A program made the position numbers and the translations under genes. A stretch of 35,583 nt of DNA from Oscillospiraceae bacterium. GTDB taxonomy: Bacteria > Bacillota > Clostridia > Oscillospirales > UBA929. Below, one piece after another: positions 33,282 through 35,583 of this stretch. The stretch's first letter is position 1; each line of letters opens with the position of its first letter. The notes under the pieces were generated by a model. It saw nothing but the letters and a program-made list of their open reading frames with translations, did not search any database and was not told the DNA's origin. The stretch is taken from assembly GCA_031254195.1 (NCBI GenBank), contig JAIRUW010000053.1:1-35583 (forward strand), read 5' to 3'.

Positions 33282-33310
33282 TTGACGGCTCAGTTATATT
33301 GAGCTATAGT
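33282..33310 (+). promoter_or_regulatory. Rightward promoter with operator O2 in its spacer
   Basis: -35 TTGACG (33282-33287), 17-base spacer, -10 TATAGT (33305-33310). The spacer is exactly the palindrome GCTCA-N7-TGAGC (33288-33304), the same core as O1, centred 30 bases away. A repressor on O2 would block RNA polymerase directly. Confidence 0.8.
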
Positions 33311-33343
33311 AATGCTACCGCGTTATTACAGGAGGTAGAAAGC

Positions 33344-33553
33344 ATGAAGCCAAAATACGCATTAACCGAGTTTGGAAAAGAGTGCTCCCGCTTCAGAGAC
33401 GAACACATAATCTCATTCAAGGAAATGGCAAAAGCAGCCGGAGTTAGCGAGCAATGTTTCCTAAAAGCCCGAAGGAGCGACCGTGGACTTGTGGATTTAC
33501 GCCGCAAAGTCCGTGAGTACATGGATAGAGTGAATTCTGAGCCAAAACAATAA
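33344..33553 (+). CDS. Small Cro-like DNA-binding protein
   Basis: 69 residues. EFGKECSRFRDEHIISFKEMAKAAGVSEQCFLKARRSDRGL reads as a helix-turn-helix of the Cro/XRE kind, followed by a basic helix (RRKVREYMDRV). AGGAGG eight bases before the ATG at 33344 decides the start; the longer in-frame reading from 33206 would cross the promoter. It is the first gene of the rightward transcript and divergent from the repressor, the place of Cro or of an excision/regulation factor in phages and integrative elements. Whether it is Cro, an excisionase regulator or neither cannot be told. Confidence 0.78.
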   Translation: MKPKYALTEFGKECSRFRDEHIISFKEMAKAAGVSEQCFLKARRSDRGLVDLRRKVREYMDRVNSEPKQ

Positions 33554-34033
33554 GAAAATCAAACAACTGAATAACGCCACACCAATACTCCCTCTAGCGG
33601 ATAAGCAACGCATGAAGCGTGCCAAGCTATCGGAGGCAGGCTCTAGGTCGGACACGGATACAAGCCGGAAAGGTTGGGTAGGTGGCTTATTACTAAGGAA
33701 GCAATCACATTTGTGGGGCTTTCTCGTTATAATATAACCGTTTACGTAATTATCTAACAAAAAACTCCATTCTCAGACTCTTTCTGTATAATGGGAGTTA
33801 CCCGTTTCGTCTAATGAAGCCGGCATAGTTAAGTAAAGCTCTTTTGTTGCACCTGCAAAGGACAAGCCTTTCACTACCACTTTGAATTGGAAAAACGCGC
33901 CTTGTGCGGTGGGTATGAAACGCTGCTCTGTATCATAACGGTGTTTTGCTCTACGCTCACACTACACGCTTCCCCTTTCGGCAGCCTTCGGTGGGGCAAA
34001 CCACCGGCTTATTTTACATACGAGGTGGTTAAT
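33554..34033. other. Gene-poor stretch, possible structured leader RNA
   Basis: 480 bases with no convincing reading frame. Visible elements: a small hairpin GC-ACGC/GCGT-GC (33605-33622); repeated CTCTAG words at 33592 and 33641; AAGCC/GGCTT pairing (33662-33666 with 33684-33688); a TATAAT at 33787-33792 lying within an imperfect repeat AACTCCATT / AATGGGAGTT (33764-33772, 33791-33800); and CGGTGG/CCACCG (33989-33994, 34001-34006) just before the next ribosome site. It could be an untranslated RNA, decayed genes or a long leader. I recognise no known RNA family. Confidence 0.4.
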
Positions 34034-34180
34034 ATGAACGATGAAAAGCAACATCCGGTGGAGGCCAATGCCGACGAATTGCGCCGCGAAATCTCCGAAA
34101 TGGTAGACACCATGACCGACGCCCAGCTGGATCAAGCCCTTATTTTACTGCGTCAATGGCTGCTTGAAGGATCCCCTTAA
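34034..34180 (+). CDS. Small acidic protein of unknown function
   Basis: 48 residues, MNDEKQHPVEANADELRREISEMVDTMTDAQLDQALILLRQWLLEGSP by layout: a short disordered start followed by two amphipathic helices, the second (QLDQALILLRQWLL) resembling a dimerisation or partner-binding helix. GAGGTGG precedes the ATG; the longer reading from 33887 is not supported. Its last 41 bases overlap the end of the convergent XRE regulator gene, so the two transcripts are antisense to each other at their 3' ends. Similar tiny helical proteins with an 'MxDAQLxxAL' pattern are common in clostridial mobile elements beside XRE regulators. No function is assigned. Confidence 0.65.
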   Translation: MNDEKQHPVEANADELRREISEMVDTMTDAQLDQALILLRQWLLEGSP

Positions 34181-34481
34181 CGCGCCCCAGCTTGTCGTCC
34201 GGTATGCCGGCAATCATCGCCCGTAGCTCCATCCGAACCGACTGCCCCTGCCCGGGGGTGGTCGGCTTTTCGTCGTCTGTCATACCGATAATATAGGCAA
34301 CGGACGTGTCGAGGTACTGCGCGATCAATACCAGCTTATCAGCCGAAGGAACGGATCCCTCCGCCATATGGTCGACAACGCTCTTGCTAAGACCCAGCTC
34401 TGATACCAGCATTTTATTTACCGAAACTCCTCGGACCTTTGCAAGGCCGCGTATTCTTTGCGCCCCTAAATTCAAGTCCAT
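34140..34481 (-). CDS. XRE-family regulator, second in the element
   Basis: 113 residues. Helix-turn-helix RIRGLAKVRGVSVNKMLVSELGLSKSVVDHMAEGSVPSADKLVLIAQYLDTSVAYIIG is a standard XRE domain; the rest is a short linker (EKPTTPGQGQ) and a C-terminal helix pair (LRAMIAGIPDDKLGRVKGILQAAIDAV). AGGGGTG lies just upstream of the ATG at 34481. It is divergent from the small genes starting at 34551, whose promoter spacer is a palindrome and so a likely target of this protein. Length and position suggest a local repressor. Confidence 0.88.
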   Translation of the reverse strand: MDLNLGAQRIRGLAKVRGVSVNKMLVSELGLSKSVVDHMAEGSVPSADKLVLIAQYLDTSVAYIIGMTDDEKPTTPGQGQSVRMELRAMIAGIPDDKLGRVKGILQAAIDAVK

Positions 34482-34491
34482 ATGTCACCCC

Positions 34492-34520
34492 TTGACTTCC
34501 CCATATTCGGGGAGTATAAT
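34492..34520 (+). promoter_or_regulatory. Promoter with palindromic operator in its spacer
   Basis: -35 TTGACT (34492-34497), 17-base spacer, perfect -10 TATAAT (34515-34520). The spacer contains TCCCC-ATATTC-GGGGA (34498-34513). It is divergent from the XRE gene, whose ATG is only 11 bases from the -35, so the bound regulator would control both. Confidence 0.82.
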
Positions 34521-34550
34521 AAAACCAAATAAACCGTAAGGATGGTTGCT

Positions 34551-34784
34551 ATGATCTCCCAAAAGCCCCCTAGAGGGATTAACTCCCGTAATTTTTCAGT
34601 ACAGCCATTTGTCTGCATGCCCCGCTCTATCGTCATCCGCATCAATACCGAAGTCTTCCATAAGAAAGACATGAATAGTAGTTTCAGCCCGATATTTCAA
34701 CCCTGCGAGTCGTGCGGGCATACAGATGATTGTCATACGTTCAATTTCGACAGGGTGGTACACCCGGATCAATTTCGATCGTAG
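34551..34784 (+). CDS. Small Cys-rich protein of unknown function
   Basis: 77 residues, first gene after the strong operator-controlled promoter. Start at 34551, preceded by AAGGATGGTTGCT, a ribosome site almost the same as that of the next gene; ATG at 34542 lies inside this site. The C-terminal CESCGHTDDCHTF, with another Cys upstream, could bind zinc. The N-terminal half contains FVCMPRSIVIRINTEVFHKK with a beta-strand-like pattern. No family is recognised. An antisense reading at 34596-34799 is judged a shadow. Confidence 0.55.
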   Translation: MISQKPPRGINSRNFSVQPFVCMPRSIVIRINTEVFHKKDMNSSFSPIFQPCESCGHTDDCHTFNFDRVVHPDQFRS

Positions 34785-34827
34785 GATACCGTTACCCAAA
34801 ATGAATGATACTGAAAGGATGGTAGCT

Positions 34828-35046
34828 ATGCCTACAGCCGATCAAGAAGTCCTCTGTATACTACGCGAAATTAGGGACGAACTGCGAGCGATTCGGGCGG
34901 TAATAACCTGCCCGGCGCATTACACGCTTAATGTAACTGGAGAGGTGACTGATGACCTTCTTGCTCAGGTCAATAAAGCAATAAGGGATTCGTTTCCGCC
35001 GTCCAATCTCATTGGCGAGACGCTCAATGCTTACCCGGGATTCTAA
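34828..35046 (+). CDS. Small protein of unknown function
   Basis: 72 residues. N-terminal helix ADQEVLCILREIRDELRAIRAVI looks like a coiled-coil or oligomerisation helix; the rest (YTLNVTGEVTDDLLAQVNKAIRDSF) is mixed. AAAGGATGGTAGCT precedes the ATG at 34828, copying the ribosome site of the gene before it; ATG at 34801 is an alternative with no ribosome site. It is likely co-transcribed from the 34492 promoter. Its stop overlaps that of the convergent gene at 35043. Confidence 0.65.
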   Translation: MPTADQEVLCILREIRDELRAIRAVITCPAHYTLNVTGEVTDDLLAQVNKAIRDSFPPSNLIGETLNAYPGF

Positions 35047-35516
35047 CCTTCCCGGCTTCTCTTAATGTCCTGCGCGTACTCCTCGAGCCTCTCGGCCTTT
35101 CTCTTCTCCCCGCTGATAATTTCGTCGGAGCAGGTAAATATCCACTGAAGCCCTCTAAGGGCGAACTCCTCGTCACATATTTGGCAAAATAGCTCGACAT
35201 GTAGGGGGTCCGGTTCGGCAGGCTTCCCGTCCCTCGCATTTATGCAATTCACAAAATGCCCGTCAAAATAATATAGCTCCGACAAACCATCGTTTCTTCC
35301 GACGATCGGGCCGTGTGTTGTCTTATAGCGCGGATCTAAGTCGGGATGCCTATAGTACATAGAGTGCTTACGCATGACCTGCATAATCGGTTCTGCCGCC
35401 TCGTACATTTTTTTGAACTCCTCGGCGAGTTTAGCGGCGGCTTTTATACGCCTAGCGGACATCTCGGCATACTGCTCGTCCAGCAATTCAGCCCTCTTAG
35501 CAATATCAGGATTCAT
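35043..35516 (-). CDS. Hypothetical protein of the mobile element
   Basis: 157 residues, unknown family. The first ~55 residues form a charged helix (KRAELLDEQYAEMSARRIKAAAKLAEEFKKMYEAAEPIMQ), likely coiled coil. The middle has several aromatics (SMYYRHPDLDPRYK, LSELYYFDGHFVNC). The rest contains FCQICDEEFALRGLQWIFTCSDEI; together the Cys residues could bind metal. AGGAGG eight bases before the ATG supports it as a real gene. It is convergent with the small-protein genes and has an inverted repeat upstream at the window end. Confidence 0.72.
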   Translation of the reverse strand: MNPDIAKRAELLDEQYAEMSARRIKAAAKLAEEFKKMYEAAEPIMQVMRKHSMYYRHPDLDPRYKTTHGPIVGRNDGLSELYYFDGHFVNCINARDGKPAEPDPLHVELFCQICDEEFALRGLQWIFTCSDEIISGEKRKAERLEEYAQDIKRSREG

Positions 35517-35546
35517 AATGGAACCTCCTTTGTAATTTTATGCACC

Positions 35547-35578
35547 TTGCACAAAAGCAGGGTGCTATTTTTGTGCAA
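35547..35578. promoter_or_regulatory. Inverted repeat upstream of the last gene
   Basis: TTGCACAAAA (35547-35556) and TTTTGTGCAA (35569-35578) are perfect complements with a 12-base spacer; a second pair GCACC/GGTGC (35542-35546, 35561-35565) interleaves with it. It lies 30-60 bases before the ATG at 35516, the place of a promoter/operator. No clear -35/-10 pair can be read before the window ends. Confidence 0.6.
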
Positions 35579-35583
35579 AAGGT

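Noticed and set aside
33497..33760. 87-residue minus-strand frame with a hydrophobic end
   Set aside because: Overlaps the Cro-like gene antisense, no ribosome site, and no promoter; treated as chance.
34596..34799. 67-residue minus-strand frame
   Set aside because: Opposite a plus-strand gene that has both a strong promoter and a ribosome site.
1..35583. CRISPR array or insertion sequence
   Set aside because: No regularly spaced repeats and no transposase gene were seen; the only repeats are the paralog cassettes at 1500-4500 and operator palindromes.

Overview
The window looks like a chromosomal segment of a low-redundancy, moderately GC-rich Clostridia-type Firmicute (probably Oscillospiraceae-like). 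The basis is the PdaA-type deacetylase, Gram-positive lipoprotein and membrane-anchor architectures, the mutL-miaA-hfq and sepF-divIVA order, strong AGGAGG ribosome binding sites and near-consensus sigma-A promoters. No rRNA gene or other decisive taxonomic marker is present, so this placement is inference.

Layout. (1) 1-843: the tail of an ABC ATPase gene converges on a PdaA-like polysaccharide deacetylase. (2) 947-4429: five related secreted proteins share signal peptides and C-terminal Gly-rich/TG(D/E)/membrane/basic tails but have diverged in the middle; their promoters and terminators are near copies of each other. (3) 4493-9869: housekeeping block mutL-miaA-hfq-membrane adaptor, then sepF and divIVA. 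mutL may be read from an almost leaderless mRNA, and miaA lacks most of its usual insertion domain. (4) 9978-28521: glycan-utilisation region. A nine-gene minus-strand operon encodes a lipoprotein, two permeases and two ATPases of the peptide/oligosaccharide (Dpp/Opp) class, then a cytoplasmic GH3 enzyme, a MATE exporter, a nitroreductase-like protein and an unknown TIM-barrel-like protein. Downstream is a separately promoted, secreted and membrane-anchored GH43 protein. Divergently transcribed are a GH2 beta-mannosidase and a LysR regulator. The likely logic is that GH43 trims polysaccharide outside the cell, the ABC system imports oligosaccharides, and GH3 and GH2 finish them inside. (5) 28732-30361: a small redox module, iron-sulfur-type flavoprotein plus aldo/keto reductase, with its own promoter.

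(6) 30673-35583: the left end of an integrated mobile element. It begins at the 5' half of a tRNA-Gly(CCC) gene that keeps its promoter but breaks off right after the anticodon stem. It continues with a YafQ/DinJ-type toxin-antitoxin pair, a tyrosine integrase, a divergent repressor/Cro-like switch with twin operators, a second XRE regulator with its own operator-promoter, and several small unknown genes. The right end lies outside the window. The most unusual signals here are the antitoxin-like C-terminal tail on the integrase, the broken tRNA, and two separate promoters whose -35/-10 spacers are filled by palindromic operators.
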